A model generated the notes under the pieces. It made no database searches. It saw only the letters and a list, made by a program, of their open reading frames with translations, and was not told the DNA's origin. Below, piece after piece: positions 28,917-38,069 of a stretch of 64,000 nucleotides of DNA (positions are counted from its first letter, which is position 1; each line of letters begins with the position of its first letter). The position numbers and the translations under genes are program-made. Origin of the DNA: an uncultured Pseudomonadales bacterium. Its GTDB lineage: Bacteria; Pseudomonadota; Gammaproteobacteria; Pseudomonadales; Pseudohongiellaceae. Where the stretch lies: contig CALTDI010000001.1 of NCBI GenBank assembly GCA_943842505.1, positions 62,001 through 126,000 of the forward strand, written 5' to 3'.

Positions 28917-30611
28917 ATGCAAACATCGGAATCTGGATTCCTACTGAACAGTCGTCAAAAAGTCAGAAATTTTATTGGCCTGCTTGCATTGGTTTTAGCT
29001 ATCAGTCAATGCAGCAACGAGGAAACGGCCAAGCCCGAGCAGGCTGGCGGCCCCAAACTCCCACAAAAACCTAACATCCTTTGGCTGGTTGCTGAAGACC
29101 TCAGCGCCATTATTCCTCCATTCGGTGACAATACGGTTGCAACACCAAATTTGACGCGCCTGGCAAACGAGGGCATCCGTTACACACAAGTCTATTCAAG
29201 CTCTGGAGTCTGCGCGCCAAGCCGCGCTGCGATTGCAACAGGCATGTATCAGAATCGAATTGGCGCACAGCATATGCGCACAACAAATATTGCTGACTTC
29301 GGTGTCGAGGGCATAGTGCCTTATGAAGCGGTGCCACCTGCCTATGTAAAGATGCACAGCCAGTATTTTCGCGAGGCCGGTTACTACGCCAGCAATAACG
29401 CCAAGGAAGATTATCAATTTCGCAAGACAGTCACCGCATGGGATGACAGTAGCAGATCGGCACATTGGCGTAACAGAGCCGAGGGGCAACCGTTCTTTTC
29501 TGTGTTCAACTTTGGCATTACTCACGAATCACAAGTTTGGGCTCAGGCAGACAACCCATTACTGGTGGATGATAACCTGGAAGTTCCAGTTCCTCCCTAT
29601 TTGCCAGATTCGGAAATTGGCCGCAAAGATATACGGCGAGTCTATTCCAATATTGTCGCCATGGACCGACAGGTCGGTGAAATACTGAATCAGCTGGAAG
29701 AAGATGGCTTGTTGGATAGCACCATCATCTTCTGGTACAGCGATCATGGCGGGCCACTGCCCCGACAAAAAAGATTACTGTATGACTCTGGAATTCATTT
29801 ACCCCTAATAATACGATTTCCCGATCAGTTCAAGGCAGGTGAAATTGATGATCAACTTATAAGCTTCGTCGATTTCAAGTCGACGATTCTCTCTCTTGCC
29901 GGAATCGAGCCACCAAGCTATGTCGATGGCAGAGCCTTTCTGGGAGAGTATGCGAATTCTGGGAATCGAGACTATGTGCATGCCGCCGCCGATCGCTTTG
30001 ATTCCGAGTACGACACCATCCGAGCGGTTCGCGACAAACGATTCAAGTATCTTCGAAACTTTAATCCCGAGAAGCCCTACTATCTGCCACTTACTTACAG
30101 AGAGCAGATGCCCGTCATGCAAGAGCTACTGCGCATGCGCGATGCTGGCGAACTAAACGAGACCCAGGCACAGTGGTTCAGAACATCGAAAGAAGAGGAA
30201 GAACTATTCGATGTTGAAAATGACCCCTATGAATTAAATAACCTTGCGGGGGATATTTCTTACGCAGAAAAACTGGCCGAACTCAGAAATGAATTAGACA
30301 GCTGGATGAACTATATCAACGATAAAGGCTTGATGCCCGAAGTCGACCTGATCAACAGCATGTGGCCAAACTCAGTTCAACCGACGACCTTAAGCCCAAT
30401 CGCAAGCAAGGCCGAAAATGATGGCGCTATAACACTTCGCAGTGAGACCGAGGGGGCCAGTATCGGCTATCAAATATTGAATGACGGCGAAGAGCTCGGG
30501 GCCGCGTGGCAGATTTATCAGAATCCCTTATCTATAAACGAAGGCCAGCGGCTGCTGGTAATCGCCCACCGTATTGGCTTTATCCCTAGTGCCACAATTT
30601 CGATTAGGTAA
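28917..30611 (+). CDS. Sulfatase, lipoprotein, with C-terminal beta domain
   Basis: 564 residues. The lipoprotein Cys32 (LAISQC) is followed by the sulfatase core: NILWLVAEDLS, the formylglycine site VCAPSRAAIATGMYQ (Cys99) and IIFWYSDHGGPLPRQK. The core is of the heparan N-sulfatase/sulfoglycolysis-like type. About 75 residues at the end (GAITLRSETEGASIGYQILN onward) form a separate strand-rich domain like those that follow the catalytic domain in chitobiase-type or sulfatase proteins. Probably co-transcribed with the FGE gene (100-base gap). A palindromic element starts 8 bases after the stop. Confidence 0.92.
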   Translation: MQTSESGFLLNSRQKVRNFIGLLALVLAISQCSNEETAKPEQAGGPKLPQKPNILWLVAEDLSAIIPPFGDNTVATPNLTRLANEGIRYTQVYSSSGVCAPSRAAIATGMYQNRIGAQHMRTTNIADFGVEGIVPYEAVPPAYVKMHSQYFREAGYYASNNAKEDYQFRKTVTAWDDSSRSAHWRNRAEGQPFFSVFNFGITHESQVWAQADNPLLVDDNLEVPVPPYLPDSEIGRKDIRRVYSNIVAMDRQVGEILNQLEEDGLLDSTIIFWYSDHGGPLPRQKRLLYDSGIHLPLIIRFPDQFKAGEIDDQLISFVDFKSTILSLAGIEPPSYVDGRAFLGEYANSGNRDYVHAAADRFDSEYDTIRAVRDKRFKYLRNFNPEKPYYLPLTYREQMPVMQELLRMRDAGELNETQAQWFRTSKEEEELFDVENDPYELNNLAGDISYAEKLAELRNELDSWMNYINDKGLMPEVDLINSMWPNSVQPTTLSPIASKAENDGAITLRSETEGASIGYQILNDGEELGAAWQIYQNPLSINEGQRLLVIAHRIGFIPSATISIR

Positions 30612-30618
30612 TACGGAA

Positions 30619-30663
30619 GAAAGGGGTCGGAGGGATTTATTTTAAATCCCTCCGACCCCTTTC
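30619..30663. repeat. Palindromic element R1 (21-bp perfect stem)
   Basis: Arms 30619-30639 and 30643-30663 are exact complements: GAAAGGGGTCGGAGGGATTT plus A, with a TTT loop. It starts 8 bases after the sulfatase stop. It could act as a transcription terminator or mRNA 3' stabiliser. Core shared with R4-R7. Confidence 0.92.
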
Positions 30664-30756
30664 ATGACCCCTTTTATTGTTACTACACCCCCTCGCATTG
30701 CTCGATGCATTGTTACATGGCACACTAAATGACTTAGAAAAAGAAGGTGGGTCACT

Positions 30757-31134
30757 ATGCTACTAGGCAAAACATTACTGGGCGTTTCGGCACTTGTATT
30801 CATAGGGTATGGACTTGTCAGTCTCGTGTCTCCAGCCATACCCGCAGGTTTTGCGGGCCTGGTGATCAGCAACGGTGACGCTTTTGCCGAAATTGGCGCG
30901 ATGTACGGCGGACTGCAAACAGGGCTGGGCCTATTCTGCGCTTTGGCACTAGCAAAGCCCGAGTTCTACCGTTCAGGGTTAACGCTGCTGCTTATTGCCA
31001 TTGGCACCCTTGCCCTGGCACGGCTAGTTTCCGTATTAATTACAGCAGACTCTGTAACCTCATACAGCTATGGGGCATTAGGGTATGAATGCACTACCGC
31101 GGCGCTGGCTCTAGCGGCCCTAATGAAAAAATAA
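30757..31134 (+). CDS. DUF4345-like small membrane protein
   Basis: 125 residues, four membrane helices. The pattern (GYGLVSLVSPAIPAGFAGL, then EIGAMYGGLQTGLGLFCALA and a third helix with ALARLVSVLI) matches DUF4345. Function unknown. The next gene begins one base after the stop, so they are co-translated. Confidence 0.82.
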   Translation: MLLGKTLLGVSALVFIGYGLVSLVSPAIPAGFAGLVISNGDAFAEIGAMYGGLQTGLGLFCALALAKPEFYRSGLTLLLIAIGTLALARLVSVLITADSVTSYSYGALGYECTTAALALAALMKK

Positions 31135-31135
31135 T

Positions 31136-31675
31136 ATGACTCAACACGAATACATCTTTATCGCCGTATCAATCATTCTCGGCCTGGCGATCACGCGACT
31201 GTTGCACACGGCGGCGATGATTACACGCGCCCATAGTCGTGTCATTTTCCACTGGTCCTCTGCAATCTGGACGGGCAGCATCATGCTCTATATTTTGCAG
31301 CTCTGGTGGGTTGGCTGGGGGTTGCGCACCATCGAGCAATGGACCTTTCCTGATTTTATTATTCTTGTATTTGGCTCTTCCTGTATCTATGGTGCCGCCG
31401 AGATGGCGCTAACCGCACCCGAAGAAGGTACGGTTGATATGCTAAAGGAAAGCCAGCAACTAGGCCGCCTCTCGGCTCTATCCATGCTGTTGTATTTTCT
31501 GGTAGGGCCCTATGTAAATATAGTCATGTACAACAATGCAATTTTACCATCGATAGCAGTCCCCACTATTGGAATTGTGCTGATGCTGCTGGTAATCACA
31601 ATACCGGCAAACTTTAAACTTTGGTCAGTATTGTTTTCGTTTTACTCTCTTGCCGTGCTCGCATTGACGGTATGA
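31136..31675 (+). CDS. Integral membrane protein of unknown function
   Basis: 179 residues with about five membrane helices. The opening YIFIAVSIILGLAITRLLHT and the LWWVGWGLRTIEQWTF segment recur in uncharacterised bacterial membrane proteins. No catalytic residues are evident. Coupled to the DUF4345-like gene. Confidence 0.72.
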   Translation: MTQHEYIFIAVSIILGLAITRLLHTAAMITRAHSRVIFHWSSAIWTGSIMLYILQLWWVGWGLRTIEQWTFPDFIILVFGSSCIYGAAEMALTAPEEGTVDMLKESQQLGRLSALSMLLYFLVGPYVNIVMYNNAILPSIAVPTIGIVLMLLVITIPANFKLWSVLFSFYSLAVLALTV

Positions 31676-31717
31676 GCATGAACAAAAGAGATAAAAAGGA
31701 TAAGACGCAGATTAACT

Positions 31718-31762
31718 AAAGGGGTACTAGGGATTTAAAATTAATCCCCACTACCCCTTTTT
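31718..31762. repeat. Palindromic element R2 (TAGTAGGG subtype)
   Basis: An imperfect hairpin: AAAGGGGTACTAGGGATT on the left, AATCCCCACTACCCCTTT on the right. It lies 43 bases after the stop of the membrane protein gene. The stem is close in sequence to R3 and shares the AAAGGGGT end with the others. Confidence 0.85.
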
Positions 31763-31849
31763 CTCATATTGACCATTCCCGGGCAACTCTAACTTTCAAA
31801 TTTACTTATGAAACGTCAATATGCTACCCATAAAGATGCTCTTTAATAC

Positions 31850-33010
31850 TTAATTTGAATGAACCACTGCCTCACGATATCGAGCCTCAAGAAAATCCTG
31901 CGCAAGATGTGTTTGTAACAACTCCTTCGCTTCAGCTCTACGCTGCGCAGTAGCCGCAAAATTCGATTCAAAAAAACTGAGCACGCCAACTTTTGTAATC
32001 ATATGCTGACGGCCCGGATGCCCTGCTTCTAATGGGTCTTGCTGACAACGTTGAGGCGCGTCGGCATCGAGTATTATCCCGTCTTCCACCGAAAACAGAT
32101 CGGTAAACACCTCTCCCTCTTCTTGATCTACATTCGATTGCACTGACCAGCACGCCAGAGAATCCGCATTACGGACGAAGCGAAAAGCGGGCTCGGAAAT
32201 TCCAACAAAGCCTATATGGTTACCCCCCTCTATGGTCAGCAGCGCACTGCCCGGCACCCTATCTGGAATGACCGCCGCATTCGAAGCATGGTCGATAAGG
32301 CGGTCAGCGGTACCAGCAATCATGAGGAAAGGAATGTCGACCTGACTCTGCTCGTAGAATCGCTTGCTGAGGTTAGCAGACGGACCGGCAATAGAAATCG
32401 CAGCCTTGACCCGCGGCTCCCGTAAGCGCGGGTGATAGGTAGTCAAAGAGGTAGAGAAGCCGCCTAATGACACGCCCATAATGCCGATACGCTGCGAATC
32501 AATCTCTCCTGCGAAGGGCTTGCCTGCTCCAGCCAAGGCCAGGGTCGAATCGATAAGAAAAGACACATCACCCGGCTGATTGGAAACGTCATTGATATTT
32601 GGCCCGCCTGGGGCACTACCGCTAGTTAAGGGGAAGTCTGCAGCGACAACCACATAACCATAGCTCACCAAATGTTCGAGCAGATAACGAACTTCGCTGC
32701 GCGATGAAAGAAAACCATGGGAGTGGATTATCAACGGATAGGGCCCTTCGAAATCCTCCGGGTACCAGATCGTAGTTGCTAATGTGCGCTCGGCTGCACC
32801 CGGAAAGTCCCTGTTGGCATTCGTTGGACGTGAGTCATCCACCCACACTCGTTCAGACTGCCCAATACTGCAAGGGCCTGCCTGCAACCAAGGAAAACTA
32901 TTGGAGCCTTCTGGCGGGGTTTCCGGCCTCGATACCAACAGCGCAAAAAGCACAACGAGTACCAAAAGCACGATGAGCGCCACGAATCCGAGACCAATTT
33001 TCCTAATCAT
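31850..33010 (-). CDS. Alpha/beta hydrolase (dienelactone hydrolase/PAF-acetylhydrolase-like)
   Basis: 386 residues with an N-terminal membrane anchor or uncleaved signal (LGFVALIVLLVLVVLFALL). The hydrolase core shows the oxyanion region IIHSHGFLSSRSEV, the nucleophile elbow GVSLGGFS, the acid in AGTADRLIDHAS and the His in IEGGNHIGFVG, a complete Ser-Asp-His triad. The fold is of the chlorophyllase/PAF-acetylhydrolase-like type. It probably acts on an ester in the periplasm, but the substrate is unknown. It converges on the palindrome-terminated genes at its left. Confidence 0.88.
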   Translation of the reverse strand: MIRKIGLGFVALIVLLVLVVLFALLVSRPETPPEGSNSFPWLQAGPCSIGQSERVWVDDSRPTNANRDFPGAAERTLATTIWYPEDFEGPYPLIIHSHGFLSSRSEVRYLLEHLVSYGYVVVAADFPLTSGSAPGGPNINDVSNQPGDVSFLIDSTLALAGAGKPFAGEIDSQRIGIMGVSLGGFSTSLTTYHPRLREPRVKAAISIAGPSANLSKRFYEQSQVDIPFLMIAGTADRLIDHASNAAVIPDRVPGSALLTIEGGNHIGFVGISEPAFRFVRNADSLACWSVQSNVDQEEGEVFTDLFSVEDGIILDADAPQRCQQDPLEAGHPGRQHMITKVGVLSFFESNFAATAQRRAEAKELLQTHLAQDFLEARYREAVVHSN

Positions 33011-33258
33011 AGGCTTCCCTTATACGATGGCTTCATCCACTTACAGAATTGTGCTATCTATATATCAGACATTATGGCTAGATAATCCATAGCATAGCAA
33101 TAACTGTAAATTGACTACACTCGGTCTAAGGCCATACGCTATTTGAGTAATGATCAGTAATGCAGCGTGAATTTGCAGCCAGCATTAATCACAATGAAGC
33201 GAGTGAAGTTTACCTAAAAGCCCCTAATCCATTTGTAATCTAATCCAGAGAATACGCC

Positions 33259-34290
33259 ATGAAGAATAGAATCACCTTAGGCATTGCACTTCTCCTAGCC
33301 CTGCTGGGATTTGCTTATCAGGCAACCGCTCAAACTAGCGACTACTTGCGAGACGAAGGCGTGTTCGGCAATTTGCCTGAAGATCGTGAGTGGGGAGCTG
33401 CGAGTGCAATTCATTATGCCGGCAACGGGATGATCTGGGTGGCAGACCGCTGCGGAGGAAATCGAGGCCCGGGGAGTTGCGAGGATCGCCTCGACGTCGA
33501 CCCGATTTTCCTGCTAAACCAGGAAGGTGAAGTTATCAGAAGCTTTGGCGCCGGCCTTTTTGTCTGGCCCCATGGAATGTTCGTTGATCATGACAGCAAT
33601 CTCTGGGTAACCGATGCAGCAACATCGGGCGATAATAAAAAGGGTAACCAGGTTCACAAATTTTCACCGGAAGGTGAATTATTAATGAGCCTTGGAATTG
33701 CCGGTGTCAGTGGTAGCGGACATTATTTCTTCAATGCACCGAACGATGTGCTGGTAGCACCGAATGGCGATATTTTTGTGGCCGATGGGCACAACCCTTC
33801 CACGGACAACCGCATAGTCAAATTCAATAGCAGTGGCGAATACCTACTGGAGTGGGGCTCCGTAGGCGCTGAAGCGGGAGAGTTTCGAGTGCCTCATGCC
33901 TTGGCCATGGACTCGCAAGGGCGACTATTCGTTGCCGATCGCGCCAACAGCCGTATACAGATTTTTGACCAGCAAGGAAATCATCTCTCCACCTGGACCC
34001 AGTTCGGACGACCAAGCGATGTCTACATCGATAACAACGATGTGCTTTACGCAGCCGATTCCGAATCGAATACCGGTGACTTGAGAAACCCGGGCTGGAA
34101 ACGCGGCATCTATATTGGCGACGTCACAGATGGCTTTGTCGACATACTGATTGAAGATGTAAACATGAACCCAACCGGCACGACCAGTCATGCCGAGGGT
34201 GCTACGGCAGACGAATTCGGAAACGTCTATGCGGCCGAGGTGGCCGAGCGCAACGTGCGCAAATTTACGCGCAGAACACCGACACGGTAA
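33259..34290 (+). CDS. Exported NHL-repeat beta-propeller protein
   Basis: 343 residues with a signal peptide ending QATAQTS. Several NHL repeats form a six-bladed propeller (ANSRIQIFDQQGN, DGHNPSTDNRIVKFNSSGEY, HALAMDSQGRLFVADRAN). The sequence resembles the peptidyl-alpha-hydroxyglycine lyase-like proteins common in marine bacteria, but the lyase activity is not certain. The paralogue at 39417-40562 has a similar arrangement. R3 follows 19 bases after the stop. Confidence 0.85.
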   Translation: MKNRITLGIALLLALLGFAYQATAQTSDYLRDEGVFGNLPEDREWGAASAIHYAGNGMIWVADRCGGNRGPGSCEDRLDVDPIFLLNQEGEVIRSFGAGLFVWPHGMFVDHDSNLWVTDAATSGDNKKGNQVHKFSPEGELLMSLGIAGVSGSGHYFFNAPNDVLVAPNGDIFVADGHNPSTDNRIVKFNSSGEYLLEWGSVGAEAGEFRVPHALAMDSQGRLFVADRANSRIQIFDQQGNHLSTWTQFGRPSDVYIDNNDVLYAADSESNTGDLRNPGWKRGIYIGDVTDGFVDILIEDVNMNPTGTTSHAEGATADEFGNVYAAEVAERNVRKFTRRTPTR

Positions 34291-34309
34291 GCAATTCAGA
34301 GCGAAAAGA

Positions 34310-34354
34310 AAAAAGGGTAGTAGGGATTTATGCTAGATCCCTACTACCCCTTTC
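34310..34354. repeat. Palindromic element R3 (TAGTAGGG subtype)
   Basis: A left arm with GGGTAGTAGGGATTTA and a right arm with TAGATCCCTACTACCCCTTT pair over 19 of 21 positions with a TGC loop. It starts 19 bases after the NHL gene and lies between it and the convergent cytochrome gene, so it could serve both. Confidence 0.88.
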
Positions 34355-34400
34355 TGCATCTTCCTTTGTCTTCAATCTAGCCCACAGCTAACCGCACGTT

Positions 34401-34862
34401 CTATGGCTCGTAGTCTTGCCAGTGTTCGATGCGATAGCGCAGAGGGTCCGACAATGACTCCTGCCGCGCACGGGTCACTTCGGTAGTACTGAGAGGAACG
34501 AAATCGGCAGGCAGTGTCTCGGCATTAAACTCTTCCAGAATCCAGTTAGCCACGGCAGCCAACTCTTCGTCGCTGAGCGAAGAATAGGCCGAGCCTGGCA
34601 CACGTACAAGATAGGTTCGCATTGCAGCTACGCCCATCATGCGGCCCAACTCCTGATGCAGGGTTGGCACATTCGGTGGGTTGCCCTGCCCTCCGGGAAG
34701 ATGGCAACCACTGCAATGCAGCAGATAGTTGATTCTGGCTGTGGCGCTGTGCGCGGCGCCGGGTAGGACTATCATCAGTAAGGACAGTGCCAGCGGAATC
34801 GCCCCTCTTTTAAATAACACCCCTGCGAAAAGCTTATTGTGGCTCATCTTCTCACAAGCCAT
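34401..34862 (-). CDS. Monoheme cytochrome c in the amine dehydrogenase operon
   Basis: 153 residues. A signal peptide (IPLALSLLMIVLPGAAHS) precedes one heme site CSGCH (about residue 52) and an axial-Met-bearing C-terminal half (GRMMGVAAMRTYLVRV). It starts directly after the stop of the TTQ light-chain gene and on the same strand, so it is probably the electron acceptor or a maturation factor for the amine dehydrogenase. The family is not the di-heme MauG. Start at 34862 or 34847. Confidence 0.85.
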   Translation of the reverse strand: MACEKMSHNKLFAGVLFKRGAIPLALSLLMIVLPGAAHSATARINYLLHCSGCHLPGGQGNPPNVPTLHQELGRMMGVAAMRTYLVRVPGSAYSSLSDEELAAVANWILEEFNAETLPADFVPLSTTEVTRARQESLSDPLRYRIEHWQDYEP

Positions 34863-35399
34863 CTATTCGTCCGAATAGCCTAATACTAGCGAAACCGTGC
34901 AATTGTAGCTGGTGTCTTCCACACCGAAACACCAATAGACCGTACTGCTGGTACCGTTGTAATAAACCGGCTTGTCCCGCTCGGTACGGTGACAGCCGCA
35001 ACGCCCACAGCTGGACTTGCCGCAACAGTCATTATAGGACATGAGATAATTGCGCCCATCCACGGGATTGAGGCAGGTACCTACCCAGGAGATCGGTGAC
35101 GGTTGCGTGCCCGGCGGGCAGGAAGTTGCCGAACCCCCGCAACAGGCGCAGATGGAACCACTCATGGCACAGTAGCGCCAGTACTCGCAGGATTGCGGAT
35201 CGCCTATCTCCTGTATGGAACTCTGGGCAAAAGATCGAGACACCGGCAATAAGGGAAAGGCCGCGGCGCCCGCAAGCATCATTCCGATCTTCGATAAGAA
35301 ATGACGACGCGACAGTTTGCGCGCCAACGCCAGGCTTGTTCTCCGGGCCTTGTCATCGATCCAGTAGTAGCCACTTTCTACCATTCGTTCAATATTCAT
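34863..35399 (-). CDS. mauA: Amine dehydrogenase light chain (TTQ-bearing beta subunit)
   Basis: 178 residues. A twin-arginine-type signal (LSRRHFLSKIG, residues 29-39) targets it to the periplasm folded. The mature part is Cys-rich, as in methylamine dehydrogenase: CEYWRYC, CACCGG, SCPPGT, then ISWVGTC (Trp105) and YWCFGVEDT (Trp156). These two Trps are the expected pair for the tryptophan tryptophylquinone cofactor, and Asp124 in YNDCCG is the conserved partner. It oxidises primary amines to aldehydes and ammonia. The sequence fits both the methylamine and aralkylamine (aau) dehydrogenase families. It overlaps mauD by 4 bases. Confidence 0.92.
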   Translation of the reverse strand: MNIERMVESGYYWIDDKARRTSLALARKLSRRHFLSKIGMMLAGAAAFPLLPVSRSFAQSSIQEIGDPQSCEYWRYCAMSGSICACCGGSATSCPPGTQPSPISWVGTCLNPVDGRNYLMSYNDCCGKSSCGRCGCHRTERDKPVYYNGTSSTVYWCFGVEDTSYNCTVSLVLGYSDE

Positions 35400-36076
35400 G
35401 ACGATTGTTCCACCGTTGAAGGCTCAAATTTCTTAACAATATTCTCTTCAGCATCACCCTGTTCTGCCGTTGCTAGTCCGACAAATTCCTGCAGGGTCGA
35501 AACACCGGAGTCCATAGCTTCAATCAGGCTTTCCATGTGTTCGCGGGTATTCACCAGTCCCTTGCTCTTGAGAATGCCATCGCTGCCAATTAGAACCGCA
35601 AACGGCAGCTTGCTGACTTCATAGGTCATTCCAAGCTGCTGCGAGATGATGTAGGGGTAATCGGAAATATTCAGGTCTGTGACATAGGACTTATGTTGTG
35701 CCAGCTCCTTGTCCGTGTCAGCACCATCGCTGGCAAACATAAGTTGCATACGCGGCTTCTCCGAAAGGATTAATGACTTCGCGGTAGGCACCAGGGACTT
35801 ACACACCGGGCAGGTAGGAGAAATAAACAGGATAAAAGTAGCGAGGGTTGAACTGTCTTCACCCCCAATAACAACCTGCGAACCTGCCAGGGTTCTCAGA
35901 TCCAGCCTGGTCGTCAACTCACCGACTTTGGGCCCGGATGTAGGCTGCAACGCTCCTGCCGGCGACACCCTTTCATGCAGAATCCCTACCTGTCTGGCCA
36001 GTGCCAGAACCAGCAGGGCCAAGGCGATTACGACGACCCACAGGATGATATTAGACACGATTAAGGCTTCAGTCAT
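35396..36076 (-). CDS. mauD: MauD-like thioredoxin-fold protein
   Basis: 226 residues with an N-terminal membrane anchor (IILWVVVIALALLVLALA). A thioredoxin-like domain carries ISPTCPVCKSLVP (CPVC, about residues 115-118) and a cis-Pro-like SKLPFAVLIGSDG. MauD is required for disulfide formation in the many-cysteine light chain. It overlaps mauE by 8 bases and mauA by 4, a tightly coupled operon. Confidence 0.9.
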   Translation of the reverse strand: MTEALIVSNIILWVVVIALALLVLALARQVGILHERVSPAGALQPTSGPKVGELTTRLDLRTLAGSQVVIGGEDSSTLATFILFISPTCPVCKSLVPTAKSLILSEKPRMQLMFASDGADTDKELAQHKSYVTDLNISDYPYIISQQLGMTYEVSKLPFAVLIGSDGILKSKGLVNTREHMESLIEAMDSGVSTLQEFVGLATAEQGDAEENIVKKFEPSTVEQSS

Positions 36077-36665
36077 GATCTTCCCCTGCAGACGACTCCG
36101 CTAACAACGGTTTGCGCCAGGAATCGATCGCATTGTGGTTCACCAACAACTGATGGAAGGCCCCATAGATAAATACCAGTGCCAGCGTTGCCGCTATCAG
36201 GGAAAAGTAATCCAACACGGCAAAGCTTCTTGCGTTCATACTTGCCCCGGCTGCGAGAGCAAAACCAATCAATAAGATGTTGCGAGATACCAGCCATACA
36301 GACAACTGTTGCACGCCATTGTCTTTGCTATGCGCCTTTGCCGATGACAGGCCACAACCACAATCGATATAGCTGCGACCTCGCATCAGGTTGACACTCA
36401 TAGCTGTCCCATAGACAGCAAACAGGGAAGCTGTAGCCATCGACACCAGACCTGTTTGCCAACCTATGGCCCAGCTCAGCCCCAGCACTATTTCAAGCAG
36501 GGGAATGAGTAGGCTCAGTGGAGCAAGCAGAAAAGCTGGCAATACCTGGTAGGCTGTAAGAATGCCCTGAAAACGTAATCGGTCAGCAAGCTTGTGCAAT
36601 CCTGCGGCAACCAACAGCAGGCAGAATGACACGGCGATAAGCTGAAACAGAAGCGGATCTAGCAT
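36069..36665 (-). CDS. mauE: MauE-like integral membrane protein
   Basis: 198 residues with about five membrane helices (for example VSFCLLLVAAGLHKLADRL and VFIYGAFHQLLV). The CGCGLSSAKAH segment (about residue 101) sits in a loop. This arrangement is typical of MauE, which works with MauD in forming the light-chain disulfides. It starts just after the mauB stop. Family identification rests mainly on context and the helix pattern. Confidence 0.85.
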   Translation of the reverse strand: MLDPLLFQLIAVSFCLLLVAAGLHKLADRLRFQGILTAYQVLPAFLLAPLSLLIPLLEIVLGLSWAIGWQTGLVSMATASLFAVYGTAMSVNLMRGRSYIDCGCGLSSAKAHSKDNGVQQLSVWLVSRNILLIGFALAAGASMNARSFAVLDYFSLIAATLALVFIYGAFHQLLVNHNAIDSWRKPLLAESSAGEDHD

Positions 36666-36668
36666 CGC

Positions 36669-37769
36669 TTAGAAGTCCTCGAACATTTGCGCGCCAGGCG
36701 CCTGAATCGCACGTTCATGCTTGAAGGTCAGCGCATCGAAGACAAGTGTGCCAAGGTCGCCAAAGGAGCCAACGATTAATTTTGGATTCGCTTCCTGAGT
36801 TACTAGTAAAGTGCCGATAGGCTCTTCCATCTCGAGACGCTTGAGCAGACGCTGAGTATTAAGATCAATCACCCAGATCTCTGTGCCTCGATCATGATGC
36901 GTGTCGATACCACCTTCATGCATCGCGATATACAGCAGGCCAGTATCATGATGTACAGACAGGAATTCACCGCGCCCACCCGGACGCCAACCTTCTGCGC
37001 CGTCGGTCGGGATGCGCCAGCCCTCACCGATGTCGATGTCGGTTCCTGACACACTTACCTCGAACAACTCACCAGAGTGGGTCACCAGCAGCCATCCGTC
37101 AGCGGTACTGGCAGTGCGGTCGAAAACGGCGTCATCCTGCACGCTGAAGAACACATCGCTGCGCGCCCGGTTCTGTTCGAAGCCGCTTAGATCCAACTGG
37201 ATAAGTTGCAGCGTGCCATCGCCACAGATTTGCAGAAAGTCATTCTCCGCCACGGCCATATTCACGGCGCAGCCAGGCGTCATTAGTTCATAGACAAAAA
37301 CACGATCCTGTACGTCCACGATAGACACCGAGTGGCCCGGATTAATGTTGTGTACAACCAGATGACGACCGCTGTTCAACATGGCCAGATGTCGACGCAC
37401 GCCCAGACGCGCCATATGATTGGGAATGATGACCTCGGCAACGGGACTGAGGTTCTCGAAATCGTAAATCGTCACCATATCAGTGCGTTCGCCATGCACG
37501 CCGCGGCTGAAGTAGGATTCCGCCGCATAGAACTCCTCGCGCGGATTCCACATGGTCACGGCGGGGGTCCAATCGGAAAGCGACAACTGGCCCAGCATCT
37601 CGCCGGACTGGGCATCGAAAATACGGGCACCGCCACCAGATTTGGCGACAAACCAGTTGGCTCCCGGGCTGGGCATCGTTTCGACAGAGATTCGCTCCGG
37701 AGTGAGCTGGCCAAAGGCCAATGGGGAAGCAAGGCTCAGGCTAAGCGCCAAGGTGTTCAGAAAGCGCAT
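36669..37769 (-). CDS. mauB: Amine dehydrogenase heavy chain (beta-propeller)
   Basis: About 366 residues from the preferred ATG at 37769 (MRFLNTLALSLSLASPLAFG, a signal peptide); the frame is open to 37799. It has repeating propeller blades: GGARIFDAQSGEMLGQL, then TDMVTIYDFENLSPV, HNINPGHSVSIVDVQDR and EIWVIDLNTQRLLKRL. It is the heavy subunit of the alpha2beta2 periplasmic dehydrogenase. It is the first gene of mauB-mauE-mauD-mauA-cyt c. The upstream region (37770-38069) holds R4 and presumably the promoter. Confidence 0.9.
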   Translation of the reverse strand: MRFLNTLALSLSLASPLAFGQLTPERISVETMPSPGANWFVAKSGGGARIFDAQSGEMLGQLSLSDWTPAVTMWNPREEFYAAESYFSRGVHGERTDMVTIYDFENLSPVAEVIIPNHMARLGVRRHLAMLNSGRHLVVHNINPGHSVSIVDVQDRVFVYELMTPGCAVNMAVAENDFLQICGDGTLQLIQLDLSGFEQNRARSDVFFSVQDDAVFDRTASTADGWLLVTHSGELFEVSVSGTDIDIGEGWRIPTDGAEGWRPGGRGEFLSVHHDTGLLYIAMHEGGIDTHHDRGTEIWVIDLNTQRLLKRLEMEEPIGTLLVTQEANPKLIVGSFGDLGTLVFDALTFKHERAIQAPGAQMFEDF

Positions 37770-37951
37770 GATAATTCTCCTGTGCAGGTACTGGCGCACA
37801 ATCCAATCCCGAGTAATGACAGAGATTAGCCATTACCGTCTACCGAATCTGTCATTGCTCTTGTCAGGCAGGCAATCACGAATAACGAAAGACTGGTCAA
37901 CAGTAGCCTAATTAGCGAGATTTTCCAATACCAGTTAAGAGCCTGACGAAT

Positions 37952-37996
37952 TAAAGGGGTCGGAGGGATTAATTTTAAATCCCTCCGACCCCTTTA
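37952..37996. repeat. Palindromic element R4
   Basis: TAAAGGGGTCGGAGGGATT faces AATCCCTCCGACCCCTTTA around a short AT loop. It lies in the divergent spacer between mauB and the MFS gene. It is the only one of the seven copies that is not 3' of a gene. Confidence 0.9.
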
Positions 37997-38069
37997 TCTT
38001 TTATGGGTTAGAATTGTGCAGCGGGCATCGATCTCTCGTGTCAGGCCATACTGGAGCGGGAGCCCCTGA

